From the NCBI GenBank assembly GCA_022578965.1, contig MU400730.1, positions 1-64,000 on the forward strand: DNA of 64,000 bases, in the 5' to 3' direction. Under the pieces are notes generated by a model that ran no database searches, was not told where the DNA came from, and saw only the letters and a program-made list of their open reading frames with translations. A program made the translations under genes and the position numbers. This document shows, piece after piece, positions 1 through 12,027 of the stretch. Position 1 is the stretch's first letter; the number at the start of each line of letters is the position of its first letter. The DNA is from Xylaria sp. FL1777. Taxonomy: Eukaryota; Ascomycota; Sordariomycetes; Xylariales; Xylariaceae.

Positions 1-86
<86 letters not shown>
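1..86. repeat. TTA/ATT trinucleotide microsatellite
   Basis: A perfect run of TTA/ATT units fills the first 86 bases and may continue off the window. Confidence 0.95.
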
Positions 87-1000
87 TTTTTTTTTAAAAA
101 CATTTATTAATTTTATAATTTATTGTTTATAGCATTTTTTGTATTGCTTATTTTATATTATTATACTTTATTATATTTTGACTTTTTTTTTTTTATTTTT
201 TTAGAGTTAAAGTTATTTTTATGATTTTAACTTTCTTATTTTTATGTATATTTTGTTTTTTTACAATTTAATTTTACTAGTTATTTAGCTATTTTTATAA
301 CTTGTTTTTTTAGTTCTTTTTTTATAGTTTTATTAGTTTCTTTTTGTTTTTTTTCTTATTTTTTTTTTTATTTTCATTTGCTATTTAACATATTTATTAG
401 CATTTAAACAAGCTTAATTAAACTTTTATAATATATACTTGTTTAAATAAAGCAAGCTTTAAATGTTCTTAAGTAATAATAGTTAAAGCATGCTTTTATT
501 GCAATATTTTTACTTGCTGCAATATATTTAGCAAATAGTTTTTTGCTGTTTTATGCTTAATATTGCTTGCATGCTTTTTTATTTGTTTTTTTAATAAATA
601 TATATTAAGCATAAGCTTTTTTTTGCTTAGTATAATTAAAGTTAAAATTTATATTTTGTTTTTAGCTTTTTTTAAATATTTTTTTAAGGTTAAACTAATA
701 GCAAAAATCTTAATTAATTTTAAATAAGTATTATTATATTATAAGAATATAAAAAGTATTAACTATAGATTTTTTTATTAATTTTTAAACTTTATTATTT
801 ATGCTTTTTTATAAGTAATTAATAGTAAATTCTATTTGCTAAATAATATTTAAGCATTTTTTTAAAGTTTTAAAAAAACTTATTTTTAGTAGTATAAGCT
901 ATTTTTAAAACTTAAAATTTTTTAGAAGAACTAGTGCTATTATTAAATATGTTATATTATTAAGTATATAAATAAGTATTAAAAAAACAAATGCTTTAAG

Positions 1001-1200
1001 TGTATTATATACAAAAAAGGTATATTATATGCAAAAAATGCAAGTTATATATAAAAAAGGCAAATTATATATAAAAAAAGCAAATTATATATAAAAAAGG
1101 CAAGTTATATATAAAAAAAGCAAGTTATATATAAAAAAAGCAAGTTATATATAAAAAAAGCAAGTTATATGCAAAAAAAATATGTTATATTTAAAAAAAG
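1001..1200 (+). repeat. 20-bp tandem array, ten copies
   Basis: Ten head-to-tail units of exactly 20 bases run from 1001 to 1200. The consensus is a pyrimidine/purine start (CAAG), then TTATATAT, then an A-run ending in G. Central copies are nearly identical, and end copies diverge mostly by G/A and T/C changes. The exact spacing inside a RIP-like block suggests a minisatellite that lay within the original element. Confidence 0.93.
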
Positions 1201-1558
1201 TAGCATAAAATCTTAAAATATAAAAAATAATAAACTTAGTTTATAATAGCTTAACAAAATAAATAATAAATAAAATTAGCTTTAATTAAGCTACATAAAT
1301 ATATTATTAGTAAATATAGCAATATATAATTATAGTAGTATAACTGCAAATTTTTGCAAATGTAGCTATTTATAATTATATATATATACTTAGCTTTATA
1401 TATAGCAATTAAAGAAATATTTTTTTTAAAATAGCTATATAGCATCTAAACAAGCTTAATTAAATAAAATTAAAATATATATAATATTTAATACTTGCTA
1501 ATGCTACAATGCAGAGTAGTACAATTAAAAAGGCGTAATAAAAAAAGTAAGAAGTAGG

Positions 1559-3598
1559 TAAATTATTAGCTGCCCAGGTATAGATGAATACCCGAAGGGT
1601 GGGTAGAAGGAGTTAGGTGGGGTTGCTTTGGTTCTGGCACACTTTTTTGCTATGGGCTACCGTATATTACGTCGTAATCAATATTGCAGCGGTTAAGCAA
1701 GGTTGCATTCGTTTAGTCGACAAGGAACCAGATAACGTCATGCAATACCTATATTGCTACTCCCGAGCACTCAGAAAGACTGTAATAAGACTGCTATGTG
1801 TCGTTGCAATGAGACGTTCATTAGAGGTTTTGGTTGTATGGATTGCTTTGGCGGAATTTATTACCTGCCTCTGCAGCATCAGGTAAGCGTTGGCTGGCAG
1901 GCTGCGCCGTGGGTGCACGATACCTACCTAGGTACATGTGATGTAGTGTGTAAAAGTGGTAGGCCTAAGTACCTACCTATTGCGTGTAGTGTAGCCTGTA
2001 CTTGCAATGCAGGTTAGGTAGATCCAGGTAGCTACCTGTATCTACAGCACGCGCCACACGCCAAACAGGGATTGAAATTAGCGTTAGTCTTGAAACCTGG
2101 CAGAACCTGGAGACTGGGTTCAGTTCCATAGCACCCACGTAGGTAAACTGGGGGACCTGAGAAAAGGGTCTTATACCACGCTACCTTCAAATACCTAGTG
2201 CCAACATCATCATTATCATCATCATCAACATCATTTTACGTACCTATATCGTCCCAGGTAATATTTTCCCGCTGCTTATTAACTCACTGACTCGATCTAC
2301 ATACCCATCCCGGCCCTACCTAGCAGCACCTCTAGCAGAGTTTGTCAATCAATGCACAGCCCCATCAATGGCTGCCATGGGCGGTGATGGTGGTCAATGA
2401 AACACGACTCAATCAGCAATCAACGTTTTCTAGACAATTGCCATTAGCATCTTTTGCTACCCACCCACCTTCGCCTACTTCCCCTTCTTCTGTCTCCCTG
2501 ACCCCTGCTTTTCTCTCCCTAGCTTCCTAGTCTAGGCGTTAACTGGTCATATATGCGCGTTGACCTGTCAAAACACCTCTGGCTGTGTCCCGCTCCCATT
2601 CTCTGTCTCGGCAATGAACAGCTCGTGAGAAAGTGTTTTTGCGCCTCCTTCGGTGAAGTCAGACGAACCCGAGTCGCGGGGATCACCGATAGATAACCCA
2701 CTTCATCTTACTGCGCATTACAACATCCGACGACGGGCTGTTCTGTACACATGCACACGAGTACAGCATATTTAACCTGGGATCGTGTCGAGAGCAGCAC
2801 AAGCCTCCCTGTTGCCCTAGACTTTGGTGACTTCTCTCTCCATAAGAAAGAGGGGCCGTACACAAACTCACCAGATTCGATTCCCTCCAAGTTACACACA
2901 CAGCCAACCTCAACCTTAATACTGTAGATCACCTCAAGGCAAACCTACTTGAGTAAAGCGGACTTTCTTCCGCTCCGAGGTGGGTTGGAATTCGTTCCCC
3001 GGTTTCCACCCAAAATCCATTGCACCAGTCTTGCACCAGTCTATCAGTCTAACAAGCCTGCCGGTTTGCCACAGCTGAGGTCCCAGTTCGGCCATCGCTC
3101 TTCGCTTTCCGCGTAGCTGGGTCTCAGGTACTGAGTCCAGACTTGTCTGACTCAAGGACTAAGGTCGGGAAAAGGGCTGCGAGTGGAGAGGAGGGAAAAG
3201 GTTACGGTCATAGCTGGAAGCCACGGAGAATAATTACCTCTCTACTCTCCTTTGACAACGCCGTGCGTCGTCAGCTGACAAGTTTTATAACTTCATAGAC
3301 AGTCAGCTGTATGGTGTTGCTGTGATTTTTCTTTTTCTCTTTTGTGCATTTACATTCTTTACCCCACAAGCAGTCGTTCTTTCGCGTCCGGTAACTCGTC
3401 CCGACATATCGAAGTACGAATAACCCGATTACCGACCGTCTCTTGCCTGTCGCTTCCTAATTCCTCGTTCCTAGGATCCGTGCTGGCTCCTCTGTCCACA
3501 TTCGCTTTCCACCGCGTGCCGCTGCTTGACCTCCTCCCTTCCTCGTGGAACCCATCGTCAGGTTACCCGTCGACCGTTCGCTGAAGACAGTTGGTACC
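1559..3598. other. Intergenic region upstream of F-box/WD40 gene
   Basis: No convincing gene is visible. The stretch holds clusters of CCTAGGTA/TACCTACC words (1917-2040), an ATC-rich microsatellite (about 2196-2235) and a small direct duplication of TTGCACCAGTC near 3020-3045. The last 350 bases before 3599 are pyrimidine-rich and probably contain the promoter and 5' leader of the following gene. Confidence 0.6.
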
Positions 3599-5768
3599 AT
3601 GGGACCAGCGACGGCTGAAGGACCGTTGCCAACATCGCCTATCGCCGGCATATATCAGGGACCCTCTACGTCGGATGCGAGTTCATACTCCCACGATCCT
3701 AGAATGAAGTCAGACGATCAACGTCTAGAAGCCCGTAGACCGGTGACGGCAAACCCGTCCCGAGTCGGTCGTAGAGCGAGTACCTACCTGCCTTGGCGGC
3801 ATCAACACAGAGATCCCTTCCTAGGCGATGGCGACCTCTCGCAAAGCTTCAGCGAGCTAGCCATCGAGGCGGAGAAACATGAAACAGAAAATGGCGTGTC
3901 GAGACATGGGACATCATTAAAGCGGAAATTTCGTAGGGCATCTTTGACTTTGATGAAAGGCATAGTAGGACGTGATCGTAGGAGCTCGGAGACAGCTGTT
4001 GACTACCATGACTACCGTCCAACAACAGCACATGCAGCCTGGAATCGAATACGACAGGCCACTACTTTCCGTCATCCCAAGACGTCGCATGGTGAGCGGG
4101 CTGTCCTTGAGACAATCCATTCGCCTCTCGAATCTAGCTTTCCGACGCACCCCGTTCCTGGCCACGGATTTGCACCACCGATTATCCCACACCATACAGG
4201 CGGTGCGGCGAAAGCTGCTGTTGCAATGCAGAATGAGTACCTAGCGTTTACCCGGCACCACTACCTTTCCACTGATGAATTCAATGATCGGGAGAGTGGG
4301 ATTGGAATTGCGGTTACTACTAGCGAAGCACACGGTGATGCTATGACTGGTGAAGATTCTGCTGTCGTCAGAGTCGACTTCATCAGCGAACTGCCCCAGG
4401 AGCTATCCGTTCAAATACTTGCATATCTTGATGCTACCCAGCTAGGAGTTGCCAGCCAGGTATCTAGACTCTGGAATCGCGTCATTCAAGATCAGTATAT
4501 CTGGCGACAATCATTCCTAAGGGAGAAGACTCATACGTATGCTACTAGCCTGCCTGTTCAACCGGGGGTTGGGGCTGGCGTGCCTTCCCTTCGTCCCGGT
4601 AATGATTGGCAGAAGATTTATCAAGCGAGAGAAGAACTTGACAGACAATGGAAGATTGGGACACAGGCTCGCGCAGTCTACTTGAACGGACACTTGGACA
4701 GTATCTATTGCCTGCAATTTGATGAGTAAGCATTCGTACTTCCCTCGGAACTTTCGCGTTGCTAATCTCAGTAGGAATAAAATCATAACTGGCTCGCGGG
4801 ACAAGACGATTCGAATCTGGGATATGCGTACTCTGCAATGCCGCCTCGTCATTGGACCGCCCGAAGTAGTTAATGAGACCTCTATCTTATTTGATCCGAA
4901 CGGCAAACCGATACACTACGCTTCATCTATTGACAATCATCGCTCTAACCCATCTGTGCCTGTTACTGTCTCGTTTCCGGTGCACCACAAAGCCTCGATT
5001 CTCTGTCTCCAATACGACGATGAGATCCTTGTAACTGGGTCTTCAGATTCTACCTGCATAGTCTATAGTGTGAAGTCGGGTTATCGTCCTGTTCGGCGTC
5101 TTCATTGTCACACTGCAGCCGTTCTTGATCTGGCTTTTGATGACAAGCACATCGTTACTTGCTCTAAAGACATTACTATTTGTGTCTGGGACCGTGAGAC
5201 AGGTTCTCTGCTCAAGCAATTACGGGGCCATACTGGGCCTGTGAATTCGGTGCAGTTGCGTGGAAACACGATCGTGTCGTGCTCTGGAGATTTTTCAGTG
5301 AGGCTCTGGAACATTGATAGTGCCAAGACGATCCGAGAGTTTGCAGGCCACACTAAAGGTCTTGCTTGCAGTCAATTCTCAGAGGACGGGAGGTTTATTG
5401 CTTCTGCAGGAAGTGATAAGGTTATTCGTATTTGGGATGCTAACACAGGAGAGTGTCTCCGCGACATACCAGCGCACGATAGTCTCGTGCGCAGTTTGCA
5501 TCTTGATAGTGTCAGTGGTCGTCTCATCAGTGGGAGTTATGATACCGACATCAAGGTCTTTGACATGGAGACTGGAGAACAGCTACTCAATTTCCCTAGG
5601 TGGCATGCCAGCTGGGTGTTGAGTGCTAAGTGTGATTACAGACGGATTATCAGTACTGGCCAAGACCCCAAAATTCTAATCATGGATTTCGGTGCTGATA
5701 TCCCAGACATTCATATGCTTGAGAGCGCAAGAAAATACGAAGTCGCTTGTGATGCTGGCTTCATCTAA
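3599..5768 (+). CDS. F-box and WD40-repeat protein
   Basis: Probable substrate-recognition subunit of an SCF (Skp1-Cullin-F-box) ubiquitin ligase. Exons are 3599-4725 and 4775-5768, giving 706 residues. The ATG at 3599 is the first in frame and sits in a good context (ACCATGG); the open frame extends upstream only from a GTG. The first 255 or so residues are polar and probably disordered. The F-box lies at about 258-305 (SELPQELSVQILAYL, then QVSRLWN). From about residue 360 there are six or seven WD40 repeats, with units such as TGSRDKTIRIWD, TCSKDITICVWD and ASAGSDKVIRIWD. The only intron (4726-4774) ends in CAGTAG, so either AG would keep the frame. The architecture is that of Cdc4/Met30/SconB proteins, but the N-terminus does not let me assign one of these names. 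It is convergent with the next gene. Confidence 0.92.
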
Positions 5769-6719
5769 GCAACAACACAACATCGGGGTGGCTTTTTGGT
5801 CAAACCAACGGAAACAATAAATTTTTAATGGCGGGTATATGGTACAACTTGCGACTGATTTACCGTGGATACGCCAATATCGATGCACGGCCCCATATAC
5901 AGCATCGGTGAATTCACGAATCTCATTTGTTATGACGGCTATTCACGCTGCCTAGAAACCTTCTACGGGCTCGGTTTATGGGGGGATCTAGTACAAGACA
6001 CTTATCGGGCAGCCTTCATCTTTATATCGCAACACAGCATTACGGCCTGGTTGATTTTCCATATTGAACTTTTTCGGGAGACCTTTCGGGATAGGGGGAC
6101 AGATCAGCGAATTCATTTGGGTGGTCATCATTCTGCTTTGGGTCTTCAGATTGACACTATGTGCTTTCAGCTTGCATTCTTCCAACCGCCGAGAGCGAGT
6201 TTCTGGATCTGGATCTGGCGTTGTGTTCTAAGACCTCATTTAGCTAAGCGGGCATGTACTGCATCTGGAGCGTTGCTTCGTTTGTCTCTTATCAGACTTG
6301 CTTTTATTTGGGTTATCATGTTTGTTTCACACTGTAGAACGAGCGTCATGGTTATCGCAGACCCTTAATATGAATGTATTAATTAACAGATCAAGCTCTG
6401 CGCGCCCCTTCGAATTCTGACTATAGAGAATGGAATATGTGCTTTATTCATTCTCCTAAGTATTTGCATTTCTAATTGATATCTCCTTCGCTTTCTCGTG
6501 AAATCATAATTTCTTAGTGGAATATGAATTCTGTTACTGGTACAGATATTCGTTTTTGAAAAAGCCTGTTAACAGCTAAAATCATGTGTCTGCGGACAGA
6601 GAAGGAGGGGAAAGAAAGGCCCTCTTAAGATAACTGCCCCAATCCAGAATGGACGGGATGACCTGAGATCATCTTTATGATAGGAAGGTTGAGACATAAG
6701 TATCTACTAAGAATATGCT
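5769..6719. other. Convergent intergenic region
   Basis: This is the 3' region between two convergent genes. A 167-codon plus-strand open frame (5865-6368) has no recognisable domain or signal, and I regard it as chance. Nothing else stands out. Confidence 0.6.
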
Positions 6720-9467
6720 TCAATATTGCCCATCGAAAAGATACTTCTCATCCGTAAAAGACAATAAGAATCTCGCGAGCAAGCGCCCTGTGTAATCGAG
6801 CGTGATATCACGAGGATACGGGTGTGCCTCTGCCTGCGAGAGGATCGGGTCTGCGGCAAGGAAGTCGAGCTCGTGCCCTAGTGGAAGAGACGTTAGATCA
6901 GCCTTTCTTCTTTCCTATTTTGCCGTCTTTCTTTCTCCTGTTCGCTTTTACGGTTTTATAGACACCCAACTCTAGACCCTTGGTATATAAAACCAGAGAT
7001 ATAAATAGAGTGGCATAAGGACTAGCATGAGATTCACGAAAAGAGGGAGGGAGGGACGAAAGGAAGGAAACATGTTTATATACTCACAGCCATCGTCAAT
7101 ATCCAGCAGAGCCCGCAGCGACGCCGCCATCTCGGCCGCCGCGGGCTCAAGGTCTACGTCCCACTTCGGGTCTACCAGGGGGTTGAACGTCGCACTCGCC
7201 GCACTCGCACTCCCGCCTCCCGTTCCAGCCGCAGCCCCTGTAGTGGAGAGCCCAATGCCAGGATGCGTCTGGAACACGGCGTGGAAGCGGTACGCGACCT
7301 GTCGGAACGGGAGGTTGTCGATCTCGCGGCACACGTCGAGCGCCTGCTTGCGCCCGCCGACGGCGAAGCCGCCGCCGCCGCCGCCTCCTCCCCGGAACCC
7401 GGCCTTGTTCTCGTCGGGCGGCGCGGCGTCGAAGAGCACGGCGGCGGAGCTCCGTCGCCGCGAGCGCAGCGCCACCTCGGCCTCGGACACCGCGAACGTG
7501 TCGGCCGCCGCCTCGATGCCCTCGAATAGCAGACACAGCACGAGGAACGAGGCCACGCACGATGCCCACTCGGCGCGCGACCGCGGCTTCAGCGCCGTCC
7601 CGAACGCTGCGAACAAGCCCTGCGTCTCCTTCAGCAGGTGCTCGTCCAGCACGGCCTTGACCTGCCGGTTGAGGATGCGCGTCGTCGCCGTCGTCGAGAA
7701 CGTCGAGCGCGCTCCGACGATCCCCGGCGACAGCAGCGGGAGCTTCTCCGGCGGCAACGTCTGCTGCAGCGTCTGCAGCCGGTCCAGCGTGGTCGGCGTC
7801 AGGCAGAGCTGGCGCGTCAGCACGTAGTGCGTCGCGTAGATGGCTAGGGCGCGCCTGGCCATGGGATTGCGCGAGCGCTGGGCGTAGCGCTGCACGATGG
7901 CCAGCACGCGCCGCGGCAGCTGCGTGCCGCGCAGCGAGTCCGTCACCTGCTCGGCGTAGCGGGGCTCGCCGACGAGGCCGTCGACGTACTCGCGGGCGCG
8001 GCGCCGCAGGGCCTCGCGCTGGCCGGCGTCCTTGGGGTCGATGCCGAGGGGCACGGCAGGCCGCAGGTGCAGGTCCAGCTCGAAACCCGTGCTCGCCATG
8101 TGCCAGTGGTGCAGGACCTCGGGGGTCTTGGGCGCGCAGAAGGAGGCCGGGATGGTCAGCGTCGAGCGGAAGCGCGGGCCCGACGACAGCTCGACGAGCC
8201 AGGGCTCGGTGGCCGGCGTTGCTGTTAGAGAGGAGGCGCCGTAGAACTTGGACACGTTGTCCGAGATGAAGCGTGTTATCGCCTCCTTCTTGAAGTGGGC
8301 CCTGATGAAGCCCGGAAACAGCACCGGCAGGAAGTCTGAGAATTGCCAGCATACGACCTGCGGTATACAAGCCGAGATCTTCTTGCAGTTCTTGCAGGGT
8401 CGCTCTTCGTCACATTTTACTTTGCGGCTGTTCACAGGTTAAAAGGGGGTCAGTCAGTCGGGATGATGTCGTAGTGGCAATGGTGGGAGTACTATTGCAG
8501 CGTAGATGATGATGATGATGATGGGACTTACCTGCGACAGCAAAAACAAGCCCCCATTCTCCGAATGTTTCGGGCCCTCTCGGCCGCCTTGTTAGCTAGA
8601 GGGCCCTTCCGCCCACGCTGTATCCCCCCTGCCACCTCGAAACACTCGAAAGGGTTCGGCTTGCCTGACTGTTTATTGATGGTGTTCGGCGTAAAGACCA
8701 CAAAGTTGTCCACAGGAGGAGCCGGCTTTTTCTTCTTCTTCTCGACTCTGCCATTGCTAACTTTCTCCCTGCCCTGTCCGGGCTTAACAGAGGGGGTGAT
8801 TGGGCTTGAGCGGTGAGAGCTTGTTCCTGCAGATTCATGGGACGCAGTGCGTGACATCTGAGCGCTAACATCTTCCATATCGAAGAACATGAATTCGCTG
8901 TCTGGCAAATTCATAGGCGCCCAAGGGGCAACATTATTGTCGTGCTGAAATTGTATGGGAATGCCCAAGTCCGCCGGCTGAGCTTGGATATCAATCCCTT
9001 CAAAGCTCGGGATATCACACATGCCGTCTTCCTGGGCATCTTGTTGGAATTGATATGCGCTCATTGTGCCTGGGCTGTTAGTCCCCTCGCCATCGTCGTG
9101 TGTTGCCAACAGAGATGTACCTACTGTCTAATAAGTCTGGGAAGAAAGTCTCATGACCTGCCACGAGCTGCTGGCCACCAAGAATTGAAAGAAGTTGATT
9201 CTCAGAGTTTTCAGCCGTGATATTTGCTGAATTTTGTGGGTTCGGGTGTGATGTTGGTGGTTGCAAGGGCGACATAGTTGTAGGTGATGCTCCCAGGTGA
9301 TTCGGGTATCCAATGATGCCCCATCCGTTGAAGCTCGAGCCCGGACTTGGAATGTATCCAGAAGGTGGCGAGTTGGATTCCACATACTGCCAGGAGTCTG
9401 TGTCTTCCGTCGAGTTAGTACGGAGGAAATCTGGTTGCGACGGGGAAGCAGATGCAACCGAAGCCAT
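6720..9467 (-). CDS. Zn(II)2Cys6 transcription factor (795 aa)
   Basis: Fungal binuclear-cluster DNA-binding regulator, target unknown. The gene-order exons are 9467-9121, 9074-8532, 8427-7088 and 6877-6720. All junctions keep frame and the total is 795 residues. The start (MASVASASPSQPDF) is the first methionine of a Ser/Pro-rich N-terminus. The zinc cluster, near residues 291-320, is created by splicing intron 2: CFCCRSRKVKC followed by DEERPCKNC. A basic KKKKK stretch and a proline-rich region precede it. The last small exon (HELDFLAADP ... LDYTGRLLARFLLSF) reads as a conserved C-terminus and ends in YLFDGQY. Intron 1 is only 46 bp; intron 2 contains an ATG-trinucleotide run. Exon 3 is far more GC-rich than its neighbours and encodes an eight-glycine run. 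The position of the cluster in mid-protein is unusual but occurs in fungal C6 proteins. Confidence 0.88.
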
Positions 9468-10730
9468 GCTTTGCGCTGTGAGGGTATAGAGGTGGCAGTT
9501 TGTAACGACCAAGAAAATGGCTATGAGCTACGTCGACCCTCGCCTCCAAGATAATGATGAGATATCACTTCCAGGCCAACTCATTCAATATCCAAAATAG
9601 TTTTACTAGCATGAGAATCCGCAGGGATCCAATCGTTGTACTGTTGTTATTCATGTACCGTAGAGCGACTTGTTTTGAGCACTCGTTCTCGTAGGCAATA
9701 GTTTGATACTTAACAACAACTAATAAAAAGGTTTCATGGCCTGAGGTAGAATGTGGTAGTCTTTAAGATGCTTCACCTGATCATGATGAAGAGCTGATTC
9801 TTGGGCTCAGCCGTTTAGAAGGGCGGCCCTCAGAACCGCTCAGCCACAAGAGACTAAGCTGAAAGAGATACCGAGGGCGATATCAGCCCTTGGCGGATTA
9901 CTTGTTTGGAGACTCGGTGTCTCCCTACAGCAACACAGCACAGCCTCCACGTGACGAATGGCTCAAGAAGAACGCCATCATCAATCAAAGATGTGGCTTC
10001 TTTCGGTCGGAGCCAAGCGATTGCCTCTAACATCGATTTCGCAGGGCCTCAAAATTACTTGAAACAGTTAAATCGCGATTGAGAATTATCTGACTGCTCG
10101 CGTATATAGATAGATGCATGTCCCCAACAATGTCTGTATCGCCTGTCGCAAAATGAGTGTCAGATCGTAATTTTAAAAGGCGTATCCCGAGCGTGTACTT
10201 TTTGTGCCCGAAATGGTGCCCAAGGTTGCAGCCTAAGAGGGGTGCCATCGGCTGTTCCCCAGGGATCACAGTCGTACGCGATTTATAGCGTGCTGAGCAA
10301 TGCCACGTGGGGAGATCGAAGACATGCCCGGTTGTGCTCCCTGTCAGTGTCGTAAGAATTGAAAGAGATAAATAAAGGAGTGCAGGAACAGAACAATGTA
10401 TATATGGGAAGAAAACCCGTCTCGTACAACGTATTCATGCGGCAATAAACTGATCTGCATGGCCCGAATTATCCCAGCACCAATAATCAGCTACAGGAAA
10501 TGAATATCAGGGGGCCTTCCGCCCTCCGCACGATCATCTTATTCATCCAAGGCTGGTTTTCCAACGGTCTCTGTTTTTTTCCCTCTATTTCTGTTTTCAA
10601 AAATTCGTGACTCATCCATCATATACCGCGACTGCGGTTGCATTCATATAACATATATTGTGTACTTTGCCCACCGGCAGGTCCCCTCTTCTAAGAGAGT
10701 GTGTGAAACGTAATATATTTGCGGATATGG
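9468..10730. other. Intergenic region upstream of Zn2Cys6 gene
   Basis: About 1.26 kb separates the start of the Zn2Cys6 gene from the end of the next minus-strand gene. I see no coding potential beyond short chance frames and no obvious repeat. It presumably holds the regulator's promoter. Confidence 0.55.
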
Positions 10731-12027
10731 TCAACGGAACCGTGCCGCTGACGCCGCCGCTCGATCTTGAATCTGTTGTTCAGTTGAAACGTACTGCAAT
10801 AGTTAGCGTCATAGTTCAACCTCAACTTGAAGCCCCTCGAAGACTGAGCTTATTCACAGTGCTGCTCGAGATTATGCGTGGGCCGAACCACGCTACCATT
10901 ATGGAGCAACATAGAAAGGATATTGTACGTCGCTGTTACTTACAAGTCTGTCGAGGTAATCCACAGCTGCTGCATCTTTCAGTATCTTGGCAACTTGAAT
11001 ACCGGCACTAATCAGCTGTAGGATGTTACGGTCATCTTTCAATGGCCGTGACTGATGCTTCGCAGCATGGCGCATCTCGAGAGAATTTTCCAAAATCGTG
11101 GCGAATTGTTTGATCTGTCCGTTATAAATAACTCGCGCCGGAATCCGCCTCTTTGTTGCGAGGCGCTTCAGTAAGTACACCCATTCCGTCCATTCTCGAT
11201 CTTGGGGTCGCTCGACGGGACGCATGCTAGATAGGGAAAATCGTCAGTCACATACTTTCCTAAACGCGCGTCCGCCTAGAGCTTGACCTGGGCTTCTCAT
11301 CACCCGAAGAGGAACTCTTATACACTGAAACAACTCTCTTGAGGAAATTGGGTACATACTCCTGAGTAATGGGTATAGGAAACTGATATTTCGCAACAAA
11401 GTCAAATGCGCATTGCGATAGTCGGTCATTGACCGCAGCCAACACACTATCCTGCTCGGATACCAGTAGGTTTGTAGGGAGATGGGGCATTTCCCTTTCC
11501 TGCATGGCGATATAACCAGATGGGGGTCGCGCAAGGAATTGCACTTGTGGTCCATCAAATTCGTCTCTGTTCGAAGGTTTTCTCTGTGACCGACCTTTGC
11601 CGCTACTTCTACCTAGCCCTGAGGGAGGAGAAGTACTTGCAATACTATCCCGCCCATAGTCTACCACGTTGGGAATTTCATCTGCAGAATCTACAGGCGA
11701 GTATTTACCCTGCACGGGCCAACTCTGGGAGCTTGAGCTGCTGTAGGATCCGTATGCCGGAGCCTGTGGATTGTGAGATACAAGCGTTGGCGTCGAAACG
11801 TAGGGAGGCGTAGGGAGGAAAGGTTCAAGTCGCGTCACTGAACTGCTTGGCCCTGCTGCTGGTGTTGTTGCTATGCCATGCATCGGCATTGCTCCGGATG
11901 GGAATCTCGTCATTCTTCGGAGATCAATGTTATTCCCTGGTTGTTGATGGGATGGAATTGCATTCGTAACCTTACCTAGATGGTTGGTAACCGGCGTGAT
12001 CGGAGCCTTCTGGCAACAGGCCGTCAT
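10731..12027 (-). CDS. Conserved fungal protein of unknown function (337 aa)
   Basis: I do not recognise a named family. Exons in gene order are 12027-11360, 11226-10944 and 10793-10731. Both introns have good signals: a CTGAC branch in intron 1 and GCTAAC with TTGCAG in intron 2. The N-terminal two thirds is Ser/Pro/Gln-rich and probably disordered. From about residue 200 the sequence becomes a dense, apparently well-folded region. It includes FVAKYQFPIPITQ, DREWTEWVYLLKRLATKRR, RHAAKHQSRPLKDDRN and a helical Ala-rich end (YVSTEQQIQDRAAASARFR). The basic, tryptophan-containing core could be a nucleic-acid or protein-binding domain, but that is only inference. Without intron 1 the frame runs into a stop after RRTRV, which supports the spliced model. 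Confidence 0.8.

Larger units (their letters stand above)
1..1558. repeat. AT-rich RIP-like block, left edge
   Basis: This stretch is almost pure A and T. It opens with a TTA/ATT trinucleotide tract (1-86) and has poly-T runs and stop codons in every frame. Base composition changes abruptly to normal around 1,510-1,560. The texture matches the destroyed retrotransposon at 28.6-33.8 kb, so I infer a repeat mutated by RIP and cut by the left window edge. A 15-base word beginning ACAAGCTT occurs at 408-422 and again at 1450-1464, which may mark repeated ends of the original element. No coding sequence can be recovered. An alternative is a natural AT-rich subtelomeric or centromeric spacer. Confidence 0.7.

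Noticed and set aside
5865..6368. 167-codon plus-strand open frame after the F-box/WD40 gene
   Set aside because: No domain, signal or splice support; it sits in the expected 3' region between convergent genes.
7027..7847. Long plus-strand open frames opposite the Zn2Cys6 exon
   Set aside because: They lie antisense to a well-supported exon in GC-rich DNA; their translations are Ala/Arg/Pro/Ser-rich with no domains, as expected of shadows.
7147..8370. 407-codon minus-strand frame overlapping the same exon
   Set aside because: Arg/Ala/Pro-rich translation in the wrong frame; the alternative frame joins cleanly to the zinc-cluster and C-terminal exons.
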